DNA of 60,029 nucleotides from CAYXOX01 sp964466745 (GCA_964466745.1 CAYXOX010000004.1:1-60029), one strand, 5' to 3'; shown: positions 1-8,615, counted from the first letter of the stretch. Numbers and translations: made by a program. The notes: generated by a model from the sequence alone, not told the origin.

Positions 1-1059
1 CTGGGCGTCGTCGGCCAGATCATCCCGTGGAACTTCTCGATCCTGATGGCGGCATGGAAGCTCGCTCCGGCGCTCGCCGCGGGCAACGCCATCGTGCTCA
101 AGCCCGCAGAGCAGACTCCCGCTGCGATCATGGTGCTGGCCGAGCTGATCGGCGATCTCCTCCCGGCGGGCGTTCTCAACATCGTCAACGGCATGGGCCC
201 CGAAGTTGGTGCGCCGCTCGCCACCAGCCCGCGCATCGCGAAGATCGCCTTCACCGGCTCCACCGAGACCGGCCGCAAGATCATGAAGGCGGCCACGGAA
301 AACCTCATCCCGGTGACGCTCGAACTGGGCGGAAAGTCGCCCAACATCTTCTTCTCGGACATCATGGCGGAAGACGACGCTTATCTCGACAAGGCGGTCG
401 AGGGCTTCGTGCTCTTCGCGTTCAACCAGGGTGAAGTCTGCACCTGCCCGAGCCGTGCCCTCATCCAGGAAGACATCTACGAGGAGTTCATCGCGCGCTG
501 CATCGAGCGGGTGAAGGCGATCAAGCAGGGCGATCCGCGTGACATGGACACCATGGTCGGCGCCCAGGCCAGCCAGGAGCAGCAGGACAAGATCATGTCC
601 TACCTGACCATCGGGGTCGAGGAAGGCGCCGAGGTGCTGGTGGGCGGCGATGCCGCGCGGTTCGGCGGCGATCTCGCGAACGGCTTCTACATCCAGCCGA
701 CGATCCTGAAGGGCCACAACAAGATGCGGGTCTTCCAGGAGGAGATCTTCGGGCCGGTGGTTTCGGTGACAACCTTCAAGGACGAGGCCGAGGCGCTCGC
801 CATCGCCAACGACACGATGTACGGGCTCGGCGCCGGTGTCTGGTCGCGCGATGCAAACCGGTGCTACCGTTTCGGCCGGGCCATCGAGGCCGGTCGCGTC
901 TGGGTGAACAACTACCACGCCTACCCGGCGCATGCGGCTTTCGGCGGCTACAAGCAGTCGGGCATCGGGCGCGAGACGCACAAGATGATGCTGGACCACT
1001 ACCAGCAGACCAAGAACATCCTGATGAGCTACAACCCCAACAAGCTCGGGTTCTTCTGA
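1..1059 (+). CDS. NAD-dependent aldehyde dehydrogenase, ExaC/AldB (acetaldehyde dehydrogenase) type, 3' part
   Basis: The open frame runs in from the left edge, so the N-terminus is missing; 352 residues remain. They start inside the cofactor-binding domain at a PWNFSILMAAWK segment. The general-base Glu lies in LELGGKSPNIFF and the catalytic Cys in FNQGEVCTCPSR. A Cys-Thr-Cys at the active site and the C-terminal ending NPNKLGFF are what I associate with the ExaC/AldB acetaldehyde and aliphatic aldehyde dehydrogenases, which oxidise aldehydes to acids in the cytoplasm. It is followed by a strong intrinsic terminator, so it is transcriptionally separate from the arsenic operon. The family is certain; the exact substrate is not shown by sequence. 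Confidence 0.9.
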   Translation: MGVVGQIIPWNFSILMAAWKLAPALAAGNAIVLKPAEQTPAAIMVLAELIGDLLPAGVLNIVNGMGPEVGAPLATSPRIAKIAFTGSTETGRKIMKAATENLIPVTLELGGKSPNIFFSDIMAEDDAYLDKAVEGFVLFAFNQGEVCTCPSRALIQEDIYEEFIARCIERVKAIKQGDPRDMDTMVGAQASQEQQDKIMSYLTIGVEEGAEVLVGGDAARFGGDLANGFYIQPTILKGHNKMRVFQEEIFGPVVSVTTFKDEAEALAIANDTMYGLGAGVWSRDANRCYRFGRAIEAGRVWVNNYHAYPAHAAFGGYKQSGIGRETHKMMLDHYQQTKNILMSYNPNKLGFF

Positions 1060-1093
1060 GAAGAAAAGCCCGTCAGCGCATGACGCTTCAGGG

Positions 1094-1123
1094 GGGCGGG
1101 GGCCGAAAGGCCTCCGCCCTTTT
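1094..1123 (+). terminator. Rho-independent terminator of the aldehyde dehydrogenase gene
   Basis: An 11-bp GC stem (GGGCGGGGGCC pairing with GGCCTCCGCCC, one G-U) closes on a GAAA tetraloop and is followed directly by TTTT. It begins 34 bases after the stop codon. Confidence 0.88.
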
Positions 1124-1234
1124 CGCGTTACGTGCGGCGGGGCGTGCGGCATCGCCTGCGCCAGGGCGAGGGCGCCTGATGCCGCGCGCTCCGAGAACGC
1201 GCTGCAATCCGAGATAAATCTGTTGTCAGAATTC

Positions 1235-1255
1235 TATAATTCGCATATTCGCGAA
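1235..1255 (+). promoter_or_regulatory. Promoter -10 and putative ArsR operator of the ars operon
   Basis: A perfect TATAAT lies at 1235-1240 and runs into the inverted repeat TTCGC-N6-GCGAA at 1240-1255, ending two bases before the ATG at 1258. No good -35 is visible at the expected distance. A start site near 1247 would give an almost leaderless mRNA, and there is no Shine-Dalgarno sequence before 1258. A dimer of the ArsR half bound over the -10 and start site would autorepress the operon, which is usual for ArsR proteins. The exact operator limits are inferred. Confidence 0.55.
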
Positions 1256-1257
1256 AA

Positions 1258-2112
1258 ATGGAAAATATCTTCGCGCATCGCCTGTCGATACTCGGCCACC
1301 CGCAGCGGCTCGCGCTCTTCCGGCTCCTGATGCGCCGCTACCCCGACCGTGTTCCGGCCGGCGAGCTGGCCGATGCGCTGGGCCTGAAGCCTTCGACGTT
1401 CTCGGCGCATGTCGCCGCGCTTTGCCAGGCCGGCCTCGTGACGCGCGAACGCCAGGCGACCTCCCTGCGCTACGCCATCGACATGACGCGGGTGCGACAG
1501 ACCCTCGATTTCCTGCTTCTCGACTGCTGCCGCGGCCGGCCCGACGTTTGCGCGCCGGTCTCCTTCCCCTTCCTGCAAGGAACGCCTCCCATGCCTGCTC
1601 CTGCCTACAAGGTCCTGTTCATCTGCACCGGCAACTCGGCCCGGTCGCTCTTCGCCGAGGCGCTTCTGCGTGCCGAGGCGGGCGACCGCTTCGAGGCCTT
1701 TTCCGCCGGCACGCGCCCCTCCGGCGCGCCCAACCCCTTCGCGCTCGACGTGCTCGGCCAGAAGGGGCACGATCTCGCGCCGCTGCGTTCGAAGCATGTC
1801 TCGGAGTTTCAGGGTGCCGATGCGCCGAGCTTCGATTTCGTCTTCACCGTGTGCAACCACGCGGCCAACGAGGACTGCCCGGCCTGGCCGGGCCAGCCGG
1901 TGAGCGCGCACTGGGGCATGGCCGACCCGGTGAAGGTGGAAGGCACCGATGCCGAGAAGAGTCTGGCGTTCCAGCAGGCGTATGGCGCCCTCCGCAACAG
2001 GATTCTCGCCTTCACGGCGCTGCCCATCGCCTCGCTCGACCGGATCTCGCTGCAGAAGGCCGTGGACGAGATCGGCGCCGGCGCCGCGGCAGGCACGCAG
2101 GCGCCCGCATGA
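1258..2112 (+). CDS. arsR-arsC: ArsR-ArsC fusion: arsenic-responsive repressor joined to thioredoxin-type arsenate reductase
   Basis: 284 residues. Residues 1-85 form an ArsR winged helix. It lacks the classical ELCVCDL metal site but carries Cys90, Cys91 and Cys97, the Cys-Cys-X5-Cys spacing known from Acidithiobacillus ArsR. Residues 117-260 form a low-molecular-weight-phosphatase-fold ArsC: P-loop CTGNSAR (Cys123-Arg129) and a redox pair at Cys199/Cys207, followed by HWGMADP. The enzyme would reduce arsenate to arsenite with thioredoxin. An internal ATG at 1591 (Met112), preceded by AAGGA at 1577-1581, lies exactly at the domain junction and could yield free ArsC. The stop overlaps the next start (ATGA). 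The family is secure; internal initiation is inference. Confidence 0.93.
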   Translation: MENIFAHRLSILGHPQRLALFRLLMRRYPDRVPAGELADALGLKPSTFSAHVAALCQAGLVTRERQATSLRYAIDMTRVRQTLDFLLLDCCRGRPDVCAPVSFPFLQGTPPMPAPAYKVLFICTGNSARSLFAEALLRAEAGDRFEAFSAGTRPSGAPNPFALDVLGQKGHDLAPLRSKHVSEFQGADAPSFDFVFTVCNHAANEDCPAWPGQPVSAHWGMADPVKVEGTDAEKSLAFQQAYGALRNRILAFTALPIASLDRISLQKAVDEIGAGAAAGTQAPA

Positions 2113-3107
2113 CCGTCTACGCGCTCAACGGGCTGGGTCGTATCGGCAAGCTTGCGCTGCGCCCGCTGCTCGAGCGGGGCGCGCGCCTTGCCTGGATCAA
2201 CGATGCCACGGGCGATCCGGCGATGCATGCGCATCTGCTGGAATTCGACACCGTGCACGGGCGCTGGCCGGCAGAGTTCACCCATGACGCGAAGAGCGTT
2301 GCCGTCGACGGCACGCGCATCCCATTCGTTGGTACGCGCGAGCTTTCCGCACTTCCGCTCTCCGGCGTCGACGTGGTGATCGAGTGCACCGGCGCCTTCA
2401 GATCGGCGTCGGCGTTGGCGCCTTATTTCGAAGCCGGGGTCAAGAAGGTGGTCGTGTCCGCGCCGGTGAAGGACGGCGGTGCGGCGAACATCGTCTACGG
2501 CGTGAACGAGGGCACCTATGATCCGCGCGTGCATGACATCGTGACCGCGGCAAGCTGCACGACGAACTGCCTTGCCCCGGTGGTCAAGGTGATCCACGAG
2601 GGGCTCGGCATCCGACACGGGTCCATCACCACCATCCACGATGTCACCAACACCCAGACCATCGTGGACAGGCCGGCGAAGGATCTGCGGCGCGCACGAT
2701 CGGCGCTGAACTCGCTCATCCCCACGACAACGGGCAGCGCTACCGCGATCACCCTGATCTACCCCGAGCTGAAGGGCCGCCTGAACGGCCATGCCGTGCG
2801 CGTGCCGCTGCTGAATGCCTCGCTCACCGATTGCGTCTTCGAAGTTGCGCGCGAAACGAGCGTGGAGGAGGTGAACGCGCTGCTGAAGGAGGCGTCCGAG
2901 GGGCCGCTCGCGGGTATCCTCGGTTACGAGGAGCGGCCGCTCGTTTCGGCAGACTACACGAACGATCCACGCTCCTCGATCATCGATGCGCCCTCGACCA
3001 TGGTGATCAACGGCACCCAGGTGAAGATCTACGCCTGGTACGACAACGAGATGGGCTACGCGCACCGGCTGGTCGACGTGGCGATGATGGTCGGGGCCGC
3101 GCCGTGA
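2109..3107 (+). CDS. gap: Glyceraldehyde-3-phosphate dehydrogenase of the arsenate-resistance (ArsJ) pathway
   Basis: 332 residues, the normal GAPDH length, starting MTVYALNGLGRIG with the Rossmann glycine motif. The catalytic Cys lies in AASCTTNCLAPV and the C-terminal region contains the conserved WYDNEMGY. In this context the enzyme would use arsenate instead of phosphate and make 1-arseno-3-phosphoglycerate, which the neighbouring ArsJ exports. The start overlaps the ArsR-ArsC stop by 4 bases and the stop overlaps the arsJ GTG, so the operon is translationally coupled. A housekeeping role cannot be excluded, but pgk lies elsewhere (57550-58743) without a gap gene beside it, and the ars context argues for the resistance paralogue. 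Confidence 0.93.
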   Translation: MTVYALNGLGRIGKLALRPLLERGARLAWINDATGDPAMHAHLLEFDTVHGRWPAEFTHDAKSVAVDGTRIPFVGTRELSALPLSGVDVVIECTGAFRSASALAPYFEAGVKKVVVSAPVKDGGAANIVYGVNEGTYDPRVHDIVTAASCTTNCLAPVVKVIHEGLGIRHGSITTIHDVTNTQTIVDRPAKDLRRARSALNSLIPTTTGSATAITLIYPELKGRLNGHAVRVPLLNASLTDCVFEVARETSVEEVNALLKEASEGPLAGILGYEERPLVSADYTNDPRSSIIDAPSTMVINGTQVKIYAWYDNEMGYAHRLVDVAMMVGAAP

Positions 3108-4393
3108 GCCGAGCCGTCCCAGAGCGGCGCCCGGACGGGCTTTCGGCCTACATCGCCGTCACCGCCGCGTACTGGGCCTTCATGCTCACGGACGGCGCGC
3201 TCAGGATGCTGGTGCTGCTGCACTTCCACACGCTGGGGTTCAGCCCGGTGCAGCTCGCCTATCTCTTCGTGCTCTACGAGATCGCCGGGATGATCACCAA
3301 TCTCTCGGCGGGCTGGCTCGCGGCGCGCTTCGGGCTGACCTCCACGCTCTACGCCGGGCTCGGGCTGCAGGTGCTGGCCCTGCTCGCCCTCGCGCAGCTC
3401 GATCCGGGTTGGGCGATCGGGCTTTCGGTGGCGTATGTGATGCTGGTGCAGGGGGCGAGCGGCGTGGCCAAGGACCTTGCCAAGATGTCCTCCAAATCGG
3501 CGGTGAAGATCCTGGCGCCCGCGGGGCAGGGCGCGCTCTTTCGATGGGTGGCGATCCTTACGGGTTCGAAGAACGCGGTGAAGGGGCTCGGCTTCCTGCT
3601 CGGCGCGGCGCTGCTTGCGACGTTGGGTTTCACCTGGGCCGTGCTGGCGATGGCGGCGGTCCTCGCCGCGATCCTCGCCGCGGTGCTCGTCGCCATGCCC
3701 GCCGGGCTGCCGAAGGGGCGCAAGGGAGCGAAGTTCGCGGAGGTGTTCTCGAAGTCGGCCAACGTCAACAGGCTTTCGGCCGCGCGGGTGTTTCTCTTCG
3801 GCGCGCGAGACGTGTGGTTCGTGGTGGGCATCCCGATCTACTTCTACGCCGTGCTTTCCGACGGCACCATCGAGGGCAACCGCGCCGCATTCTTCCTGAT
3901 CGGCATTTTCATGGCGATCTGGGTGATCCTTTACGGGGCGGTCCAGGGGAGCGCCCCGCGCATCCTGCGGGCGGCAAGCCGGCCAGAAGGCGCGCTCGTC
4001 TCTGCGGCGCGGGGCTGGGCTTGGGCGCTGGCGGTGGTGCCGGCCGGGCTCGCGGCGGCGGCGCTGGCCGCGGGCGGCCCGCAGCCCTGGCTGACAGCCA
4101 CGCTGGTGGCCGGGCTCATGGCCTTCGGGGCGATCTTCGCGGTGAACTCGGCGCTCCATTCCTACCTCATCCTCGCCTTCACCAGGAACGAGCGGGTGAC
4201 GATGGACGTCGGCTTCTACTACATGGCCAATGCCGCAGGACGCCTTGCCGGCACCGTGCTTTCCGGGCTCACCTACCAGATCGGCGGGCTCGCGCTGATG
4301 CTCGCCACGGCGACTGTTCTCGTGGCGCTCTCGGCGCTTGCTGCGGGGCGTCTCCGCCCCGAACAGGACCCCGAGGCGGGGGCAGCGGCTTGA
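3104..4393 (+). CDS. arsJ: ArsJ, MFS exporter of 1-arseno-3-phosphoglycerate
   Basis: 429 residues starting at a GTG that overlaps the GAPDH stop (GTGA). The protein is hydrophobic, with about 12 predicted membrane segments, and starts with a typical ArsJ stretch (YWAFMLTDGALRMLVLLHFH). It continues through GFSPVQLAYLFVLYE and a cytoplasmic KMSSKSAVK segment before the second half. ArsJ removes the organoarsenical made by the adjacent GAPDH; the ester then decays outside to release arsenate, giving net arsenate efflux. The gene is always linked to GAPDH in known systems, which agrees with the position here. The start was chosen for the overlap; longer upstream frame is only shadow sequence. 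Confidence 0.93.
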   Translation: MSRAVPERRPDGLSAYIAVTAAYWAFMLTDGALRMLVLLHFHTLGFSPVQLAYLFVLYEIAGMITNLSAGWLAARFGLTSTLYAGLGLQVLALLALAQLDPGWAIGLSVAYVMLVQGASGVAKDLAKMSSKSAVKILAPAGQGALFRWVAILTGSKNAVKGLGFLLGAALLATLGFTWAVLAMAAVLAAILAAVLVAMPAGLPKGRKGAKFAEVFSKSANVNRLSAARVFLFGARDVWFVVGIPIYFYAVLSDGTIEGNRAAFFLIGIFMAIWVILYGAVQGSAPRILRAASRPEGALVSAARGWAWALAVVPAGLAAAALAAGGPQPWLTATLVAGLMAFGAIFAVNSALHSYLILAFTRNERVTMDVGFYYMANAAGRLAGTVLSGLTYQIGGLALMLATATVLVALSALAAGRLRPEQDPEAGAAA

Positions 4394-5397
4394 GCCTCTT
4401 CGAACGGTATCTCTCGCTCTGGGTCGCGCTTGCCATGGCGGGCGGCATCGCCCTCGGCGCGGCCGCGCCGGCGCTCGTCGAGGCGGTGGCCGCGGCGGAG
4501 GTGGCGCGGGTCAACCTCGTGGTCGCCGTGCTGATCTGGGCCATGGTCTACCCGATGATGGTGGGTGTCGATCCGCGCAGCCTGCGCGACGTGGTCAAGC
4601 AGCCCAAGGGGCTTGTCATCACCCTTGCGGTGAACTGGCTTATCAAGCCGTTCACCATGGCTGCGCTCGGCGTGCTGTTCTTCGAGGTGGTGTTCGCCGA
4701 TCTCATCGCGCCCGAGGATGCGCAGCAATACATCGCGGGGCTGATCCTGCTGGGCGCCGCGCCCTGTACGGCGATGGTCTTCGTCTGGTCGCAGCTCACG
4801 CGCGGCGACGAGGGCTACACGCTTCTGCAGGTCTCGGTGAACGACGTGGTGATGGTGTTCGCCTTTGCGCCGATCGTTGCCTTTCTTCTTGGCGTCACCG
4901 ACATCGCGGTGCCCTGGGGCACGCTCGTGCTCTCGGTCGTGCTCTTCGTGGCGCTGCCGCTGGCGGCGGGTTTGATCACGCGCAGCCGGCTCGGGAGCCC
5001 GGCCCGGATCGAGGCGTTTCGAGCCCGCGTCAAGCCGTGGTCGGTGGTCGGGCTGATCGCCACGGTGGTGATCCTGTTCGGGCTGCAGGGCGGGGTGATC
5101 CTTGATCGGCCCGAGGTGATCGTGCTGATCGCAGTGCCGATCCTGATCCAGTCCTACGGCATCTTCGTGCTTGCCTATGCTGCCGCCTTCGCGCTGCGCG
5201 TTCCCCACCGGATCGCGGCGCCCTGCGCGCTGATCGGCACCTCCAACTTCTTCGAGCTGGCGGTTGCCGTCGCGATCAGCCTGTTCGGGCTGAACTCGGG
5301 CGCTGCGCTCGCCACCGTCGTGGGCGTGCTTGTCGAGGTGCCCGTGATGCTCTCCCTCGTGGCCTTCGCGAACCGCACGCGCGCGCGCTTCGGCTGA
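4390..5397 (+). CDS. acr3: Acr3-type arsenite efflux permease
   Basis: 335 residues, about ten membrane segments. The N-terminus LSLFERYLSLWVAL is the conserved Acr3 opening, which decides for the TTG start at 4390 (overlap TTGA with arsJ) rather than the internal ATG at 4435. The essential fourth-helix cysteine lies in GAAPCTAMVFVWS, and the conserved charged loop TRGDEGYTLLQVS follows. Acr3 pumps As(III) produced by the ArsC domain out across the inner membrane. At 335 residues it is the short bacterial form. It is the last gene of the four-gene operon; intergenic sequence follows. Confidence 0.94.
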   Translation: MSLFERYLSLWVALAMAGGIALGAAAPALVEAVAAAEVARVNLVVAVLIWAMVYPMMVGVDPRSLRDVVKQPKGLVITLAVNWLIKPFTMAALGVLFFEVVFADLIAPEDAQQYIAGLILLGAAPCTAMVFVWSQLTRGDEGYTLLQVSVNDVVMVFAFAPIVAFLLGVTDIAVPWGTLVLSVVLFVALPLAAGLITRSRLGSPARIEAFRARVKPWSVVGLIATVVILFGLQGGVILDRPEVIVLIAVPILIQSYGIFVLAYAAAFALRVPHRIAAPCALIGTSNFFELAVAVAISLFGLNSGAALATVVGVLVEVPVMLSLVAFANRTRARFG

Positions 5398-5672
5398 CGC
5401 GCGCGGCGCCCGCGCTTGCGTGCCCCCGGGCACCCGCCGGCGGGGATTGACCGGCCATGCGCTCTATGCCACGCTCACTTTAAGGTTAAAGTTGCCGTGT
5501 CGCAGACACCGGCGCACCGACAGGGGAACGCGATGCCTGCCAATGCGCGAAGCCAAACACGCCATAGTGCCAAGGGTGCCGGCGCGGTTTCGGGCGCGGC
5601 GCGGGCGATTCTCCTCGAGGGGTGGTACCCTGCAAACGGTCGGCCCGCTGCCCGACGCCCGGGGCTCCCATA
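5398..5672. promoter_or_regulatory. Intergenic region with the sugar-importer promoter
   Basis: 275 bases between acr3 and the permease gene. It holds a TTGACC hexamer at 5447-5452 and, 30 bases downstream, the perfect palindrome listed separately at 5477-5491. A small GTGCCC-CC-GGGCAC hairpin lies just after acr3 but has no T tract. The remaining bases give no convincing gene: frames that cross it are shadows or upstream extensions of the permease frame. Confidence 0.5.
5477..5491. promoter_or_regulatory. Putative LacI-family operator, site 1 (sugar ABC operon)
   Basis: ACTTTAAGGTTAAAG contains the perfect inverted repeat CTTTAA-GG-TTAAAG. The same motif recurs at 9860-9874 with one base changed and, in reverse orientation, at 22070-22084. 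All three precede genes near the LacI regulator at 8771-9802. At sites 1 and 2 a TTGACC hexamer lies exactly 30 bases upstream of the motif. Assignment to that regulator is inference. Confidence 0.6.
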
Positions 5673-6728
5673 ATGACCGAAAGCGCACAGGGCGCGCGCG
5701 CCTCCCGCAGCCGCGGGGCGCGGGCGCATGGCCCGGGCGGGCACCTGCGCCGCTTGCTGGCGGTGGAGGGCGTGCCGATCGCGCTGGTCTTCATCGCGCT
5801 GGTCGTCATCTTCATGTTCGCCGCGCCGCAGGCTTTCCTCGGTTACCGGGTCTACATGAGCTTCATGGCGACGGTGCCGCCGCCGCTGATCATCGCGCTC
5901 GGGGTCACGCTGGTTGCGGTGGCCGGGGAGATGGATCTTTCGTTTCCATCGGTGGTGGCCGGCGCGAGCTACACCTTCGGCATCCTCTACCAGTCCTACG
6001 ATCTCGCCTGGCTGGCGCTCCTCGCGGCCCTTCTCGTGGGGGTCGCCATGGGCACCGTGAACGGCCTTGTCGTGACGATGCTCGGCATTCCCTCGCTCAT
6101 CGCCACGCTGGCCATGCTGTTTCTCTGGGGCGGGCTGGTGACGGTGGTGTCCGGCGGCATGCAGCTTGCGATCCCCGACATCTACGGCACCACCTTCCAC
6201 AGCATCTTCGTGGGGCGCATCGGGGGCGTTTTCCCGGTGCAGATGCTCTGGGCGCTCGCGATCTCGGTGTTCATCTGGTTCCTGCTCAACCGTCACCGGT
6301 TCGGGGAGAGCCTGCTCTTCATCGGCGACAATCTCGAGGTCGCTCGGGTCGTCGGGATCAACGCGACACGGGAAAAGATCAAGCTCTTCGCCCTCTCGGG
6401 CACGCTGGCAGCACTCGGCGGCGTGTTCCTGACGCTGGAGACGACCGCCTATTTCTCGACCCAGGGCATGGGGTACCTGCTCACGGTGATCGCCGCCGTA
6501 TTTATTGGGGGCACCTCGATCTTCGGCGGGTCGGGCAAGGTGGTGGGCACCGTCTTCGCAGCCTTCATCGTGACGGTCATCGAGGCCGGTCTCGTGGCCT
6601 CCGGCATCCAGGGCTTCTGGACCCGGTTCTTCATCGGCCTGGTGTTCGTACTTTCCGTCACGATGAACACCGCCATCGAGGACCCCGACAAGGTGCCCGT
6701 GCTGCGAATTCTGCGGGGCCGGCGGTGA
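5673..6728 (+). CDS. Sugar ABC transporter permease, RbsC/BPD_transp_2 family
   Basis: 351 residues from ATG 5673; a GTG 51 bases upstream (5622) is an alternative in-frame start. About 10 membrane segments follow a short, basic cytoplasmic N-terminus. The signature loops include LGVTLVAVAGEMDLSFPSV (typical of ribose-class permeases), NATREKIKLFALSGTLAALGG and FIGGTSIFGGSGKVVGT. It would form the membrane channel for the binding protein and ATPase encoded next. The order here is permease, binding protein, ATPase, an arrangement seen in fructose/ribose-type importers. Substrate unknown; the LacI regulon context suggests a sugar or sugar acid. Confidence 0.9.
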   Translation: MTESAQGARASRSRGARAHGPGGHLRRLLAVEGVPIALVFIALVVIFMFAAPQAFLGYRVYMSFMATVPPPLIIALGVTLVAVAGEMDLSFPSVVAGASYTFGILYQSYDLAWLALLAALLVGVAMGTVNGLVVTMLGIPSLIATLAMLFLWGGLVTVVSGGMQLAIPDIYGTTFHSIFVGRIGGVFPVQMLWALAISVFIWFLLNRHRFGESLLFIGDNLEVARVVGINATREKIKLFALSGTLAALGGVFLTLETTAYFSTQGMGYLLTVIAAVFIGGTSIFGGSGKVVGTVFAAFIVTVIEAGLVASGIQGFWTRFFIGLVFVLSVTMNTAIEDPDKVPVLRILRGRR

Positions 6729-6787
6729 ACGCCCTATTCGGCAAACGCAAAAGGCCAACCGTAACAACAGGGAGAAGGAAGAAAACC

Positions 6788-7768
6788 ATGCGATACCTTG
6801 CCAGACTGGCGGCAGCCGCGGGGCTTGCCGCGCTCGTCGCTCCGGCTGCGGCCGTTGCGCAGCAGCACGAACCGGTGGAGGGCGGGCTGACCATCTACAT
6901 GCAGATGGGCGGCAACCCGGGCGGGCCGGCCACCCTCGCGCGTGAACTCGGCGCCCGCGACGCGGCGCGCGTGCTCGACGTGCGGCTCGTGGAGCAGCAC
7001 TCGCAGTGGAACCCGCAGCGAATGCTCCAGCAGGCCAACGAGGCGCTGGCGGCGCTGCCCGACGCGATCATCGTGATGGGCCACCCCGGCACCGAGGCGA
7101 TGAGCACCTTCATGACCCGTGCACAGCGCGAGGGGGTGGTCGTCGTGGTCGGCAACAACAACCTTGAAGGCTCGGGGGCGAGCTACTTCGGGCTCGACAA
7201 CTACCAGGCCGGCGAGAACCTCGCCCGGCTGACGCTTGCCGAGGGCGGTCTTGGCGCGGATGCCCAGATCGTGGTCTACGGCGAGTTCGCGGAGGGCGGC
7301 GCGGGCGAAATCGTCTCGCGCGGGACGCTCGCCGCGCTCGACGAGGCCGGCGTGTCCTACGACACGCTGCAATGGTCCACCGAGGCGGTGCAGGACGCAT
7401 CGCTCGCCGTGCCGGTGCTCGTCAGCTACCTGCAGAGCAACCCCGAGACCGACGCCATCATCGTGCCGGGCCATGGCGGGATCACCGCCTTTCTCGGGAA
7501 GGTGCTGCGCGACGCCGGAAAAGAGGCCGGCGAGGTCGTGACGGCCGGTTTCGACATCTCTCCGGCGGCGATCGAAGAGGTCAAGCAGGGCTATCTCACC
7601 CTCGTGCTCGACCAGCAGCCCTATCTTCAGGGCTTCATGCCCGTGGTCGCGGCGACGCTCCAGGCCAAGTACGGGCTGGGCGGGCTGATGCTCAACACCG
7701 GTGGCGGCGTGGTGACGAGCGACAACGTCGCCATGATCGAGGAACTGGTCGCACAGGGCATCCGCTGA
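6788..7768 (+). CDS. Periplasmic sugar-binding protein (Peripla_BP_4, ribose/LsrB class)
   Basis: 326 residues. Residues 1-24 form a signal peptide ending in AVAQQ. The mature protein has the two-lobe sugar-binding fold: a repeated pattern PDAIIVMGHPG, VVVVVGNNN, GLDNYQAGENLARL and DAIIVPGHGGITAFLGK. It follows a strong purine-rich ribosome site (GGGAGAAGGAAG). It delivers ligand to the flanking permease and ATPase. An intercistronic hairpin directly downstream probably raises the amount of this gene's mRNA relative to the ATPase. Ligand unknown. Confidence 0.9.
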   Translation: MRYLARLAAAAGLAALVAPAAAVAQQHEPVEGGLTIYMQMGGNPGGPATLARELGARDAARVLDVRLVEQHSQWNPQRMLQQANEALAALPDAIIVMGHPGTEAMSTFMTRAQREGVVVVVGNNNLEGSGASYFGLDNYQAGENLARLTLAEGGLGADAQIVVYGEFAEGGAGEIVSRGTLAALDEAGVSYDTLQWSTEAVQDASLAVPVLVSYLQSNPETDAIIVPGHGGITAFLGKVLRDAGKEAGEVVTAGFDISPAAIEEVKQGYLTLVLDQQPYLQGFMPVVAATLQAKYGLGGLMLNTGGGVVTSDNVAMIEELVAQGIR

Positions 7769-7777
7769 GGACACGCG

Positions 7778-7810
7778 GCGGGCCGCTCGCCCACGCGGCA
7801 GGCGGCCCGC
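7778..7810 (+). other. Intercistronic RNA hairpin after the binding-protein gene
   Basis: GCGGGCCGC at 7778-7786 pairs perfectly with GCGGCCCGC at 7802-7810 across a 15-base loop. No T run follows, so it reads as a 3'-end stabiliser or partial attenuator, common after binding-protein genes. The ATPase ribosome site (AAAGGAGACGAGG) begins just after it. Confidence 0.5.
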
Positions 7811-7835
7811 GCACCCTTAAAGGAGACGAGGCTCC

Positions 7836-8615
7836 ATGAGCGTTCCCCCCATCGTGCGCCTCGACGGCGTCAGCAAGTCCTACGGGCCGGTGGAGAGCCT
7901 CCGCGATGTCTCGCTCGAGATCGGCTCGAACGAGATCGTCGGCCTGATCGGCGACAACGGCGCGGGCAAATCCACCCTGATCAAGGTCCTTACCGGCGTC
8001 GAGGCGCCCACCGACGGGGATGTCTTCATCCGCGGTCGCAAGATCGACTTCTCGAGCTACTCGGTGCGCAAGGCGCGCGAGTTGCGCATCGAGACGGTGC
8101 ACCAGACCTCCTCGCTGGGAGAAAAGCAGCCGCTCTGGCGCAATTTCTTCGTGGGCCGCCCGATCACCGACAGGTTCGGCTTCATCCGCGTTGCCGAGCA
8201 GAAGCGGATCTCAGAGGAGATCATGCGCAACACCATCGGCTTCCGCGGCGCGGGAATCGACGTGAACACTCCTGTCAGCCGGCTTTCGGGCGGCGAGCGG
8301 CAGGGCGTTGCCATCGGCCGTGCCATGCACTTCGACAGCGACCTGATCGTGCTCGACGAGCCCACCGTGGCGCTGGCGCTCTCGGAGGTGCGGAAGGTGC
8401 TCAACTTCATCCGCTCGATCCGCGAGGCCGGCCATTCGTGCATCTTCATCGAGCACAACATCGTCTACGTGCACGAGGTGTGCGACCGACTCGTGGTGCT
8501 CGATCGCGGCCGGCTCGTTCTCGACACTCCCACCTCGGAGATCGGCTACGACGAGTTGATCGGCTTCTTGACCGATCTTCATCGCGGACCGCCGAACGCC
8601 GCGCAGGGCACCTGA
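7836..8615 (+). CDS. Sugar ABC transporter ATP-binding protein, single domain
   Basis: 259 residues with one ABC cassette: Walker A GDNGAGKST near residue 43, Q-loop VHQTSS, signature LSGGERQG, Walker B LIVLDEPT and the switch His in FIEHN. Most ribose-class ATPases are fused doubles of about 500 residues; this single-domain form is like the FrcA group and would act as a homodimer. It completes the importer with the two preceding genes. The gene is preceded by AAAGGAG at good spacing. Substrate as for the operon, unknown. Confidence 0.92.
   Translation: MSVPPIVRLDGVSKSYGPVESLRDVSLEIGSNEIVGLIGDNGAGKSTLIKVLTGVEAPTDGDVFIRGRKIDFSSYSVRKARELRIETVHQTSSLGEKQPLWRNFFVGRPITDRFGFIRVAEQKRISEEIMRNTIGFRGAGIDVNTPVSRLSGGERQGVAIGRAMHFDSDLIVLDEPTVALALSEVRKVLNFIRSIREAGHSCIFIEHNIVYVHEVCDRLVVLDRGRLVLDTPTSEIGYDELIGFLTDLHRGPPNAAQGT

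Noticed and set aside
3056..4159. 367-residue minus-strand frame opposite arsJ
   Set aside because: His/Arg-rich translation antisense to a clear membrane protein.
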